From Cucumis sativus (Eukaryota; Streptophyta; Magnoliopsida; Cucurbitales; Cucurbitaceae): DNA of 64,000 nt. The stretch is taken from positions 5,208,001-5,272,000 of the forward strand of contig NC_026658.2 of NCBI RefSeq assembly GCF_000004075.3, given 5' to 3'. Within the stretch, counting starts at the first letter, position 1; each line of letters begins with the position of its first letter. Positions 23,334 through 35,329 of this stretch are shown piece by piece. Under the pieces are notes generated by a model that ran no database searches, had not been told where the DNA came from, and saw only the letters and a list, made by a program, of their open reading frames with translations. Both the position numbers and the translations under genes were made by a program.

Positions 23334-25552
23334 AAATTAATGTATTTAAAACTTCGTTTTTAGATGGTAATTAAAAAGAAAAAAAAAATTAAGAACTCAC
23401 TGATACATATTTTTATTTATTAATGCGTTAATTAAAAATTAAAACTCTAAGGTGAGTAGGTGTGAATGAATGCGATTAAGTTTCCTTATTAAGAAAAACG
23501 TCGCTTAATTATGATTAAATAAAGGTTTGCAGTTTTTGTTAGTATTTAATGGCATATCCATGAAATCGGCGAAATTCAACGGTTTCCGTTCCACTTTCTA
23601 CCCGCAGCCATTTGTTCTAAATAGTCTACGTGCACAAACTCCACCTTCACACGTGTTAAATGCTCTACCAATTACTACTTTTTGACCACTCAAATCAATT
23701 ATTACATTTTGAACTTTGAACGTCCCATCTTCATCTACAAATACACTTCGTGTACGAAAATCAAACTTCTAATGGCGTGATTAATAGTGTAAGCATCCTA
23801 TCTAGTTGGACTACACTTGCTTTAGTTTATTATAACATCGTGTTACAATCCCTTTATACTATTGAGTTTAATATTTTTAAATTAGATAGAGGAAATTGAA
23901 TCGGATGAAAAAAATATTAAAAAAAACAGTTCATCACTTATTAACTCCTATGATAATTTTACGATTTTATAAAATGGAGTGACATGAATTTATTATCATA
24001 GATTTTTTTTGCTATTTTTGTAAGTATCCTTAAAGAAAAAATCTTAAATTTTGTATAAAAATTTAATATAATTGTTTATAATTCGTAAATAGTTTCAAAT
24101 TTTAATAATTAAAATTATATTCAAATTTTGAACGTATATCAAAAGTTAAATAAAAAAATCTATCGTGAATTATCTAAGTTAAGTTTTATTGCGTTTTTTA
24201 TCGTAAATAATAATTTTCATGTATTTGAAAATTTTACATAAAAGGATTAGTTGAGTTGTTTTTTCTTTTAAGATAAAAAAAAAAAAAGTTAGTAATAAGC
24301 TACTAATACCAATTTTCAAATTATTAAGCTCCAAACCTATAAAAATGATTATTTAAATTATTTGAGTAATTCTAATCTCAAACACATAGTATATGTTTGT
24401 TTGTTTTAGTACAACATTGTGATCCACCAAGAGATTGAACCCATTATATCAATCATGAAAGCTCCATACATTTTAGTTTAGATAGTTTAAACTACTTCGT
24501 ACTAACAATTAAGTAACCTTTACTCTCTTATTTTAACACACCTCAAAATTTAAGTAGATTGTAGTACGTATATATGAACAAAATGATTACACAAGATTTG
24601 TGAAAGATTAAGTACAATTTCAGTTTTCATTTTTCTAATTAAAAAAGTATTACAACAAACAACTTCAAATAAAATACAAATTGTGAGAGAACAACATTTG
24701 AAATTGTTAGTTAGATTTCATCGTTACAAAAACTCATTGAGAAAGAGAGCGATCGGTGTATGATAATTTTCCGAAAGAAGAATTTGTTGAGCACAATTTT
24801 ATAATTTTTGTTTCCTTACTGTTTGCAATACTTTTGGCCTAATGAAACCCATGATATATATATGTGTTGTTTATTTTTAGTTATAGCAAATCGTCTAGAA
24901 TGAATGATTCGTTGAGTAGCCTTAATATCTAGACTGAACGCAAGCTACTTTATCTTGTCGCAAAATGTATGGGTATCTCTCGCTACCTGATCATATTGCA
25001 AAACAGAAAGAGGTTAAGAAATGTTCTCTTTGTGCAAAGAGTTTGATCACAATCCATTGTTCTCAGGATAGTGAGTGTGTGAAGGCAACCAACGATTAGA
25101 TATAATTATATTCCTCTTGCACGTGTGTGGATATGACATATCTATATTTGTCTATTTTCTCACTTATTTCAAAATTTTGGTGTCCTTAAGATCCAAACTC
25201 ATGAGTGAATGTATGAGTTTATAAACAAGACTTCCACGTTATCAAACAACGTGGAAATACAATTTTGAATAAAATAATAATAAATATATTTTTCAAAATT
25301 TACATAATGTTGATCTCAATAAATAAGATATTGTAATTATGAAAAAGAAAAAAAAAGTTGAGATTTTATGCTAGTGTTAGATCTAATTTATTGAAATCAT
25401 GCCCTTCAAATTTTATCGCAAAGAAATAAAAATGAAGCATAAATAAGGGTTAACTTTTATAGGTATAGTATTTATTCTAATGAATAGAAAAACACTCTTT
25501 TTGAACCGAGGGTTAACATGTTTGTGTAGGTTGGAAAATTATCAATGAACCA
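20841..25552. other. Large gene-free AT-rich region
   Basis: No reading frame with recognisable domains was found on either strand. Visible structure includes an (AT)n tract at 23299-23331, a pair of related blocks at about 21870-21930 and 22030-22080 (CTAGAGATTGTGTATC-type, resembling the 10.1-10.5 kb array), and an inverted repeat at 25232-25256. Confidence 0.6.
23299..23331. repeat. (AT)16 microsatellite
   Basis: Uninterrupted AT dinucleotides run for about 33 bp. Confidence 0.9.
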
Positions 25553-25560
25553 TGTCACAC

Positions 25561-25776
25561 CACCGGCGGATTTAGTATAGTCCCCCTCAATTTCATTGTC
25601 TTTATATAATATGTATAAACAAATTCAATTAATGCTTAATATTTGTATACAGTTTAGTGATAACTATGCTTGTTAGCCCCCTTACAATTAGAATTCAAGT
25701 GTTACTTATGTAGTTTTTTTTTTTTTTTCCAGATTTTCGAAGTTTCCTGTCAATAAATTTTTTGGATCCGCCATTG
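25561..25776. mobile_element. hAT-type MITE with terminal inverted repeats and 8-bp target duplication
   Basis: The element begins CACCGGCGGATTT and ends GGATCCGCCATTG. The reverse complement of the end (CAATGGCGGATCC) matches the start at most positions. This resembles the widespread plant CAGTGGCGGA-type termini. The 8 bp outside each end are TGTCACAC (25553-25560) and TGTAACAT (25777-25784), identical at 6 of 8 positions, as expected for an old 8-bp hAT duplication. The 216-bp interior is AT-rich and non-coding. Confidence 0.7.
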
Positions 25777-26097
25777 TGTAACATTATACCAAAACATTAC
25801 CCTAAGACTAAACGAGATAAAAGAAAAATACGATGTTTAAACAAGTCTCATTTCGGTCACATGCAAAACATGACTAACCCACTCAACCGGATGAAATGAA
25901 GAATCATCTCAAAAGAACTTTGAAATCCTATGGAAACAACTTTGACTTATTTTGTAGGTCATTGTAGGGTACAAATTTAAACATGAAAACTTTTGAATTC
26001 TATAGATATTAGTTTAGCTAAATTTTAGTGGAGTTAATATTATAATATATATTTTACTTTTGAAAGAAAGTGTGCATTTAAAGTCATGTACCCTTTC

Positions 26098-27440
26098 GGG
26101 TGTTTGAAGGAGGAAAAGGGTTATCGGGGAGTGAGCTATTTAACCCAACCCGTGTTTGGGAGAACGGTTAACATAACCCTTGTTTTACCCCCTAAATCCT
26201 TCTCAACTTTCCTTAATTTCATTTTTTACAATTACTAATATACCCTCTTGTGATTACACAATTAATTTTTTTAAACTTTTATTTCTTGGTACAATTACAT
26301 TCTTCAAAATTTTAAAATTCAACTCTTCGTTGGTACAATTACATGATTAAAATATTTATTTGTTCCTTTACTCTTCAATTAGGTAATTTATTGTGATTAC
26401 ACAATTAAAATTTTAATTTAATTACCTCTGATCAACTTTATGTTAGAATTCACATCAATATATTTGTAAAATTAAAATTTTGATATCAATCTCAGTCTCA
26501 TTGTATATTTTAATTAGCTTAAATATCTAATGAGTGTCAATTCAATAAAAAAAAATCAAATATACGAAATTGTGTGTATTGGATTTAGAATATGAATTTA
26601 TATTTAAAAAAATTATTTGCACGTAACGATTACTTAAAAAATGTTGAAAATTAGGACAAATAGTTTTACGAAAATTAGAACGATTTGATAAATTAAATAT
26701 ACAAAATTTGTGTGTTGGATTTATAAATAAATAAAATTCGTAACACTATTTGACTTGACGTTCTAATGAAATTATGTTATAGTAATTGATTTAAATATCC
26801 TATATTTGCAATTTTAATGAAATTATGTTATAGTAATTGATTTAAATATCATATATTTGTGTATTGCCGTTAGAATATAAATTTAAAAAGTTAATAATTT
26901 ATTCGCACTTAATAATGACGTTAAAAATGTTAAAAAATGACATAGTAAGTAAATAAATTACTGAAATTTGCTAGAACGATTTGGTAAATTAAATATATGA
27001 AAATTGTGTAATAGAGTTACAATACAAATTTTAAAAGAAAATTAATAATTCACTAACACAAAACAATTGCGTAAAAAAGTTGAAAATAATCGTCGTATTT
27101 AAAGAAATTACTGAAAATTGTTATACAAAAATAAAACAATTTGATAAATTAAATATACAAAACTTGCATACTGAATAAAAAGAATAATTTTCATAACAGT
27201 GTCGTAACCTCCCTACGGAACTATTTCTTCAAACATGTCTTATCATACTCACCTCATACCCTTTCTCCAAACACATATTAAAATAACCACCTCAACCTTT
27301 TTCATGTAATCTTTCCTCAAAAACATCTTTATCATAATATTATTTCAAAGCCCTTTTTCGAAAGACATACTATCATAATTCAACTTTTTTCATAAACACG
27401 ATTATCATAATTATTTTTCGGTAACTCAATCCTTCCTTAG
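26098..27440. mobile_element. Non-autonomous inverted-repeat element with internal repeats
   Basis: The left end (from about 26098: GGGTGTTTGAAGGAGGAAAA, then GGGTTAT and GAGTGAGCTAT) is matched in reverse complement by about 27240-27276 (ACTCACCTCATACCCTTTCTCCAAACACA). Between them, a block containing AACGATTTGATAAATTAAAT recurs three times (near 26680, 26976 and 27137), each followed by a GTGTATT- or GTGTTGG-type sequence. A 51-bp unit is tandemly duplicated at 26764-26866. Nothing is coding. About 27277-27440 has further copies of the right-arm sequence, so the true end is uncertain. Confidence 0.45.
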
Positions 27441-27875
27441 ACCACCCATTTAGTATTAAATTATTTTTAACTATTAAAACTTATGGAATTAAATTTGAAA
27501 ACAAATACATATTGTTTATGCAATTAATTAATGAAGCATTGACAATTTGATCACGTTTGTTTGACATTAGCATGATTTTCTTAAGAAAAAAAAAGTTCTT
27601 CCTTTTGCTATTTTCCATTTTCAACGGGGTGTGCAGAAGACTAGACTCCCAACATTTCACACTGCAAAAATACTAAATTTGTTCAACCGCTCCACAAATG
27701 ACACAACAAATAAACCAACGTCATCGATTTGTTGGTACAAGAAATTAAGGCAGCCATTTCAATTTGGTTTAAGGGTCATGATTAAAGCAGCAAACAATGG
27801 CGACTTTGTTTGAATTTTCAAAAGGGGTGTACGCGTAGCTTGATCGAAGAACCCACTTGCCTAGACTAGAGTTGC

Positions 27876-27881
27876 TATATA
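27876..27881 (+). promoter_or_regulatory. TATA box of the CRPK1-like kinase gene
   Basis: GCTATATAGAAA is followed about 30 bp later by a CT/CA-rich stretch typical of plant transcription starts (about 27905). The distance to the first coding ATG is filled by 5' UTR exons and introns. Confidence 0.55.
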
Positions 27882-28246
27882 GAAATTTCCACAGAACCTC
27901 CAACTCCCGTCTCCCTTTTACCCATTTTATGTTTTTTTTCTTTCTTTCTTTCCTTTCAAAGCTGCATAGCTACGATTTCACAGCTCACCTTCTAAGGTCA
28001 GTTTAGCTTCTGGGTCTCTTTTGATTTCTTTTGGTTTGGGTTCAACTTCTTGTTAAGTTATGATCGTGTTCTTCGCTCTGCCTTGATTGGTGATTTACCC
28101 ATCTTCATTTTCTTTTGTTGTTCTTGAAATTTGAAAAGAACTCTGGGAATTGGGTCAGTAGTCTGAATCGTTTATTTGCTAGTTCTGAAAGGATCTCGTT
28201 TCTTGATCAATTTTTTTTGTTGGGTTTGTTGACTTTCCTCTGTTAG

Positions 28247-29093
28247 ATGGCGATGAACTTGAATTTGGAAGTGAATTCTGGGTTCAGGAAACTCAGAAGG
28301 TAAATTGTTTCTCTGGAGGTGACCTTGGCTGGATGATGCTTTGCTCACCATTGTCTTTCATGGTTGCTTCTTGAAGGCTATTGAGCTTTTTCTTCATACC
28401 ATTACGATAAACATTTCTTATCAATTATGAGGATTCTTAATTACGATTCTCAATTTTCCATTTGGGTTCAACGTTTATATTACATTTCTTTTTGTTAGCA
28501 ATTAGTCCTAAAAATTCCACTAATTCCCATAGATCTAGAAAATCATCTAGCTAATTTCACTTGAAAGGATGCTGCTGGTGAATGATGACGGGGGATGTGG
28601 TTTGCTTTTTGTTGGGCAGTGGCAAGGAACATATGTTTTTTCGTTATATCTGATCAAATAATCTTTGCAAATGTCAATCAATAATGAATTGTCGTTCATA
28701 TGCACATTTTCTGAATTAAGGGAGGACTGAGTAATATCGGGTATAGTTTTTGTCATGATGCAAACCTGCTGCATTGTTGATTGTCTCTTGTTTGTTATTT
28801 TTTTGTATGTTTTTTTCCCCTCAAATAAACTTGTATTTATAAGTTGGAGAACTACACATTTTCCATCTTGAGATTATATGAACTAAGAAAATCATACTAT
28901 TTTTGGACTATAATTATACAATAGTTGCCTCCATGGACGGTCTCTGCATAGATGATCTTCTTACTAAAAGTTAACAACATCTGAGATTCTTTTACATTTA
29001 TTCTGTTCTATCCATGTATCTGACTCTAATCTGATTTGTTTCACCGACAGGTTTCAGTATTTAAGTCGGTTTGGTCATATTATTAACAGTCCT
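28247..29093 (+). other. Spliced upstream ORF in the 5' leader of the kinase gene (candidate)
   Basis: ATG at 28247 opens a frame of 17 codons (MAMNLNLEVNSGFRKLR) ending in AG at a GTAAAT donor (28300). The next acceptor, ACCGACAG, precedes 29051. Joining them continues the frame (RFQYLSRFGHIINSP) to a TGA at about 29091-29093, shortly before the kinase ATG at 29133. Whether this leader intron is used is inference from splice-site quality. It would give a 32-residue upstream peptide. Confidence 0.35.
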
Positions 29094-29132
29094 TGAAGGA
29101 GCAGGCAAAAGCTGCTGCTTTATCATATAGAT

Positions 29133-31611
29133 ATGACTTGCTTCCCTTTTTTGTTCAGCAAGAGGGTAAAAGGCCCAACAAGAAGTTCGGTCGACGAAGA
29201 AGGTAAATTAATCACCGGACATGCATAACCTCGTCTTAATGGGCATATTTGAAGAGTCTTTTGTTGTTAAAAATTTAAATATGTAAATTGAATGTGCAAC
29301 TCTGTGCAGTCCTTTCTGCAAGGAATTCTAACATTCTCATTCTTCTTCTATGCAATAGATTTTTCGAGCATGCAAAATGTTAAATTTTACACATACAAAG
29401 AGCTAAAAGTTGCAACCGAAGATTTCAGCTTGGCGAATAAAATAGGGGAGGGTGGTTTTGGTTCTGTCTACAAGGTAGCTGAATATCTCTTTTAACATGA
29501 ACTATAATTGTTTTTGCTTTATATTTAAAGCGTTTCTAAGTTACGTCATCCCCTATATTCATCATGAATATAACCTTGAGAACTACTGTCTATGATCAGG
29601 GAAAGCTAAAAGATGGAAAGCTTGCTGCCATAAAAGTTCTTTCGGCTGAGTCAAGACAAGGATTGAGGGAATTCTTGACAGAAATTAATGTCATCTCTAA
29701 GATAGAACATGAAAATCTGGTTCAGCTTTATGGGTGCTGTGTGGACGATAATCATAGAATTCTTGTCTACAATTACCTTGAGAACAATAGCCTTGCACAA
29801 ACTCTTCTTGGTACGAATTGAATCCTAATCTCAAATTTATTTGCTTGAGTTGTATTCTTGAGCGTCCCTCTTTTTAGGATTATCTGCTTTCCTTTTCATT
29901 GTGAATAGAGGGTCGGAGGGCATGCTTTTGTTTGTTCTGTTAAACTGCAGTTCAATGCTCAAGATATTGTTTCTTTTTCAGGACGAGGTTACAGCAGCAT
30001 CCAGTTTAATTGGCGAACAAGGTCTAAGATTTGCATTGGAATTGCACGTGGGCTTGCCTTCCTTCACGAGGATGTACAGCCACATATTATACATAGAGAT
30101 ATCAAAGCGAGCAACATTCTTCTCGATCACGATCTCTCTCCTAAAATTTCCGATTTTGGTCTTGCAAAACTTATTCCAGCCAGCATGACTCACGTCAGTA
30201 CACGAGTGGCAGGAACAATGTAAGCCACTTTATTTCTGATTGAACTTTTTGATTATGCATACAATTTCTTGTGTGTCGTATAGAGATAAAAGACTTTTTT
30301 GGATGTTTGAAGAAAGACTGGTTTCTTGGTAGTTCATCTGTGGAATTGTAGCTCTGACACATCACAGTATAGGCAGAGTTTCTTTAATGATTGTTTGTCG
30401 TACAGCCGTATATTTTTGTGTTAAATTTGTACGTTTGCCTGTCTTGATCAAATAGTTTTATCTGGCTGTAGCATCAGTGATATTTTGCATTTGTTATGAT
30501 TGTACAAACATTAAATTTGTAAGCACTAAAGCCTTGAGACCCAGGAACACAATAGCCAGAATTCAGTTCCCAACCTGAGAACAATCTTTTATCTTTTTTA
30601 TCTCTCTCATTTGCTTGTCTGTCTTTGTAGATGAAATTTGATTTTTAATTTCTATTTGTGTTTGTTTAGTGGTTACCTAGCTCCGGAATACGCGATAAGA
30701 GGGCAGGTGACAAGAAAATCAGACATTTACAGTTTTGGAGTCTTGCTTGTGGAAATAGTCAGCGGAAGATGGAACACTAATACACAATTACCAATTGGAG
30801 AACAATATCTTCTTGAAAGGGTACGCCCAGGTTTCTCTAATCCGTTTTATTCATATTGTCCTCTCTTTATTCTTCCCATAAGTAGTGAACTATGATTATG
30901 TTAAGAACTATATTATTATTATTTTTAAATTCGAAAAAGGTTGTTCGCCAAAATGAACAAAGACTTGAAAATTGTAGAGACGTGAAGTAGGCTAGTATAT
31001 CCAATGATACTTCCATTCAATATCTTTGCCTTTTAAATTCAACTCTATCTGTATTGATTCAGCTGCTAATTTTGTTTCTATTTAGATCTTGGAAATCACT
31101 TGAGCAAATCTTTTGATCACCGATCATTTGTTATAAAACAGACAGATTTAATTTCATTGCCTGCTGTGTACTAATGTGTTGAATCTATGTTTGAATGCTG
31201 CAGACATGGAATCTTTATGAACAAGGAGAGCTCGTTCTCCTAGTTGATACGTCCTTAAATGGGGACTTCGATGCTGAGATGGCCTGTAAATATCTAAAGA
31301 TTGGCCTACTTTGCACGCAAGACAGTCCAAAACTCCGTCCATCCATGTCGACTGTGGTAAAGATGCTAACCGGTGAGATGAGTGTCGAAGACAGAAAGAT
31401 ATCGAAACCGGGGCTGATTTCAGACTTCATGGATCTAAAAGTAAGGAATCCAGAGGAAAATAAAGGGAACAGAGAGGGGGTGTCTTCTGATAGTCTGTCC
31501 TCAGGATCAAACATCCTTGGAAATTCAACAATGTCATCTGAAGCCTCAACTGTTACAACAGGAACCTTCACTGCACAATACGACAGGAATACTTTCTCAT
31601 CTGCACTGTGA
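29133..31611 (+). CDS. CRPK1-like receptor-like cytoplasmic serine/threonine kinase
   Basis: Six coding exons (29133-29202, 29359-29474, 29600-29810, 29982-30219, 30670-30820, 31204-31611) give 397 aa. The N-terminus ([11 protein letters not shown]) has no signal peptide or membrane span, and Cys3 could be palmitoylated (inference). The kinase domain has a glycine loop GEGGFG (53-58), catalytic Lys74 in AAIKVL, HRD at 170-172 with DIKASN, DFG at 190-192 and APE at 216-218. All catalytic residues are present and it is an RD kinase. The Ser/Thr-rich tail after about residue 300 ends TFSSAL. Domain order and start match Arabidopsis At1g16670 (CRPK1), a plasma-membrane kinase that phosphorylates 14-3-3 proteins in cold signalling. 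The cold role here is by homology only. The next gene is a J-protein, as in Arabidopsis. Confidence 0.93.
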
Positions 31612-32124
31612 AAGTGACTAAACCCAATTTAATTTATTCTCTTGCGTAGTAGAGTTTTGGGAAAGAGTGTTACATTGTTTGATATGTTTTTTCTTTTGGC
31701 TGGAAGAGTTATTGGAAGGCTTTGTAATATATTGTATAAATCTACATGTGTTTCCTTGTTTACCTTGGCTTCCGCATTCTTTTTTCTTTTTTCATAGCAA
31801 ACATGCTAATACGAAGATCATTTTAAACTTTTTGGTACATCCATGATTAAAATGATATCAAAATGTGTTGGGATAAACACCTTTTAACTTGGATCTAGGT
31901 TAAAATGCTAATCAACAATAATAACAATAATAATCAAAGTATTGACACAATTAATTTAACATGAAAAACTCTCCTTCAACGTTGGGAGTAAAAAACCACT
32001 CACATAGATAAGTCAAAATCTCCATTGTAATCCTTAAGGGAAATTGGAATTGATTACTATTTTAGCAATATCTCACAATATGTGGTACGTGGTAGGCAAT
32101 TATCCACTAAAATTAGCTTTAAAC

Positions 32125-32196
32125 AAAATCTCCATCATTTAGAATGAAGAATGAAGACACAAAATCTCCATCATTTAGAATGAAGAATGAAGACAC
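32125..32196. repeat. Perfect 36-bp tandem duplication
   Basis: 32125-32160 and 32161-32196 are identical, each starting AAAATCTCCATC and ending GAAGACAC. The lack of divergence indicates a recent duplication. Confidence 0.9.
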
Positions 32197-32339
32197 TCGT
32201 ACCAATAATATACTGACCATAGATCGATCCCCAAATAGATGAGGAAATAAACTGCACGAAATTTTTATTTTTCTATTTTTCTACTTACTGTGTACCCTCA
32301 CGTAAAATTGTAAATAATAATAATAAAAAACTTAACAAA

Positions 32340-32510
32340 TAAAAGGGCCGAACTTCACAAGTGAAATAAGCCCGTCACGGGGAAGATCATGTGTTCAAAT
32401 CCTTACAACGTTATCTCCTCCCTCGTTTGATATTGGTGTTAAATATTATATTAAAATTGACTTCATCTATCAACTTAAGCTTTTGGATAAATTGACGATT
32501 TAAGTATATA
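32340..32510 (+). mobile_element. tRNA-like / SINE- or LTR-like fragment
   Basis: GTGTTCAAATCC resembles a Pol III B box (the T-arm pattern GGTTCGAATCC) and is preceded by AAGCCCGTCACGGGGAAGATC. Downstream, ATCAACTTAAGCTTTTGGAT and GATTTAAG match a tail seen beside many plant retroelements. It does not fold as a complete tRNA gene: no clear anticodon arm or acceptor stem is visible. Confidence 0.35.
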
Positions 32511-34392
32511 TACATTTTTATACAATGTCATTGATTATAGGCATATACACTTACATATACAATATCAATGGTAATGTTAACTTGTCTCGTTACACCTAGT
32601 TGTTTCGATAATTTATACATTTCATTCACCTTTTTCCAATGTCATACCACCATTTAAAATTGAGAAAACAAATGGATAAGATCCAAACTTTGCAATAACT
32701 TCTAATGTTTCAGCATGTGATGAACAAATTATATAATAGTTGAATATGTGTGTGTCTATGTATATATTGCTTCAAACTAATTGAAAATTTATGGACAAGG
32801 TGGGTTGGATTCCAGTTGTCTTTAGTAGAACCCAAGCATTGTAGCAGATCTATAGGACACGATGGATAAACAGAGCCAACCAAATGTGTTTGATCTTAGC
32901 TTATGATATATATTGAACAATAAAATAAAGGCAAATACGACGTAACCATGTCATTAGTGATAATTGCTATGTACTATTGACTATAAGTTTGAACATTCAA
33001 GTATGCATACCTCGCTTTCTTTTGAAAAGCCAACCTCATATTTATTGTACTATAAAAATGTAAATCAATAAAATAAATGTATCAAAACTCAATAGGTTTA
33101 ATGGGTCATATATCATTGACCAAAATGTCAAATGTTTTAGCCTTTTCCTTCATACATATTATAAAAAACATCATATTTAAATATGCATGGATTACACATA
33201 AAATTTAAATTTGCCAATTAATTAAAAAAAGAAAGAAATAATTGACCATGGAATATATTAGATCTAAGATTTAAAAATGAAAAACATTTAACATAAAATA
33301 AAACAAATACACACATTATTTTATAAACTTGGTATATGAAAAATAGTTGATATTATATCAAACAATTAAATCAGAACTAAGATTTGAAACATAAAAAGTA
33401 ATACAAGATTTATAAAGTTTTCAACAAAGTTCACAAATTCAATATAAAAAAGTTTACAAATTATTGGTCTTACTAACAATAATCAAACCATGGAAACTTA
33501 ATAGTAAGTTTAAAAAGCTTGAAATTACAGTATGTATACATTTGTATAGGGAAGAAAGGTGGGATTTGATAGACCAAATTCTTTAATCTTTATTTCAAAT
33601 TAAAAAATGGAGAAAAGGAATATATTTAATGAAATATTTACCTTTTTATTTTTAAAAAGAAAAGAAAAACCAATAATAAACTTATCAAAACAACAAGTCT
33701 ACAAATTCAAAAACAAATTATTCCAACCACACTTACTCCAAATAAAAAATGTTCCTTTTCTAAAAAGAGACAATTAAGTCAATACTATAATGATAGCAAA
33801 CTTTTTAACAAACATAACATGTATGATTTGATAAAATTTATATCATCGTGCTTATTAGCTAAATAATATATGCTTAAAGCATAATATAATAAAAAAAATA
33901 TTTACAAATATAGAGATTAAGATAAAATAGCATATGTGTATATCCTGATGGAAGATAGATAAACAGTAATATTTTGTTATCTATTTAATTCGATAAAAAT
34001 AAACGGTGTATTTAGAAAAACACAAGGAATAGAAAGAGAGAGTGAAAGTGGTATATTAGTTTTGTTTGGAAGAGTTCTCTCCCATGTCATGACAATAGAG
34101 TACACATTCTTTATTTTGCCATAACTTGCAATGAAGATTTTATAGTGTACAATAATTTAACAATAAAGAATTTGAATGTGAGTCAATTTGTGTTTTAAAA
34201 GGTTCAAACAAAATGATGAAGAATTAATAAGAATGTTAAGATGATTAATTTTGGAGAGAAAACTTGAGGAAGAAAATTGAAGTGGATCCCACAGAATCAT
34301 TAATGTAAAAGCAAGCTCTCCTCTCCTCCCCTCCCTTTCTCTTCCGGCTGCCCCAGCTCCGTCCATCCCAATTTTCTCTCTCACCATTTTTA

Positions 34393-34411
34393 CTCTCTCT
34401 CTCTCTCTCTC
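34393..34411 (+). repeat. (CT)n microsatellite in probable 5' UTR of the J-protein gene
   Basis: About nine CT units sit in a pyrimidine-rich stretch ahead of the J-protein gene. CT repeats near transcription starts are common in plant housekeeping genes. Confidence 0.6.
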
Positions 34412-35329
34412 ATCCATTTAAGACCAAAACTCTGCTCCAAGCTCTCTACTTTTTCAAACTTTTCATGTGGGCACTTTCTCTTTTCACGAGTTATGCAATG
34501 TTATGCTTCTAAGAGAAAAAAAGAGAGAAAAAAGAGAGTTAGGGTTTCATTTCATCTTTTCTCTCCTTCACTACCCAGATTAGTTTCATTTTGATTCCTT
34601 CATTTAAAGCTTTGATTGAAGGATTTGAATGACACCTTTTTGTCTCTTGGGGCTCCATTCAACTTCTTCTTGTGTTGGGCTCTTCTATTTCTTCTTCTGA
34701 TTCTCAATGTGCTGTTTTCTCTGTTCATTCTTGTTTCCCCCATTGTTTTGATTTTTGATTTCTTATCCGACATGTGTTTCTTCTCCTTGATTCTTGTGCC
34801 TAAAGAAGAAACTGAGATATTCCTTTTTTGGGTACTCTTCTTGGGTTGCTGTTGATTTTCAAGGATGGTAGTATGTGGGATCTTTTGATTGTTCCTCTTT
34901 TTCTTAGAAAAGTGTTCCTGCTGGTTCTTCTTTTTTGTCTTTTTTTTTTCTTCGTGGAAACTTACATGTGAAGCAATTTGCGTTGAACAAACTGACTACC
35001 CCTTATCGTGATCGAATTTAACTCATTCCACTATTTACAAAGGGTTTCCCTACTTACTTTAATGTGTGGTTGTGCGTAAAGAAGTTTCCTGATCTTCTTG
35101 CAGCTAGAAACCCGTGAATTGGTGGCTCATGGGCTTCCTTTTTTGTGATAGTCTAAAGGAAAGATCAAGGTTTTAGATTCATTTTCCATGGGGTGCATTT
35201 TAGATTTTACATCCAAATTCTCAAGGGAGACTGTGTTTTTTGGTAGCATTGATTGCTATCTATAGCAATAGCAGCAGCTTCTCTTCTAGGGTATTTCAAT
35301 AAAGGGTTTGGCTTTGGTTTTTAGCTGCC
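34412..35329 (+). promoter_or_regulatory. Long 5' leader of the J-protein gene
   Basis: About 0.9 kb of T-rich, AT-moderate sequence separates the CT tract from the ATG at 35330. It contains several ATGs in other frames and plausible splice sites, so one or more 5' UTR introns are likely. I could not fix the exon boundaries. Confidence 0.4.

Larger units (their letters stand above)
31612..34380. other. Gene-free stretch between kinase and J-protein genes
   Basis: After a probable kinase 3' UTR (to about 31780) the DNA is AT-rich with no coding frame. It contains a perfect 36-bp tandem duplication (32125-32196) and a tRNA-like/SINE-like segment near 32340-32510. Confidence 0.6.

Noticed and set aside
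34616..34855. 79-codon frame in the 5' leader of the J-protein gene
   Set aside because: It has no proper ATG at its start (TTG), consists mostly of hydrophobic F/L residues as expected from T-rich DNA, and is best explained as leader sequence.
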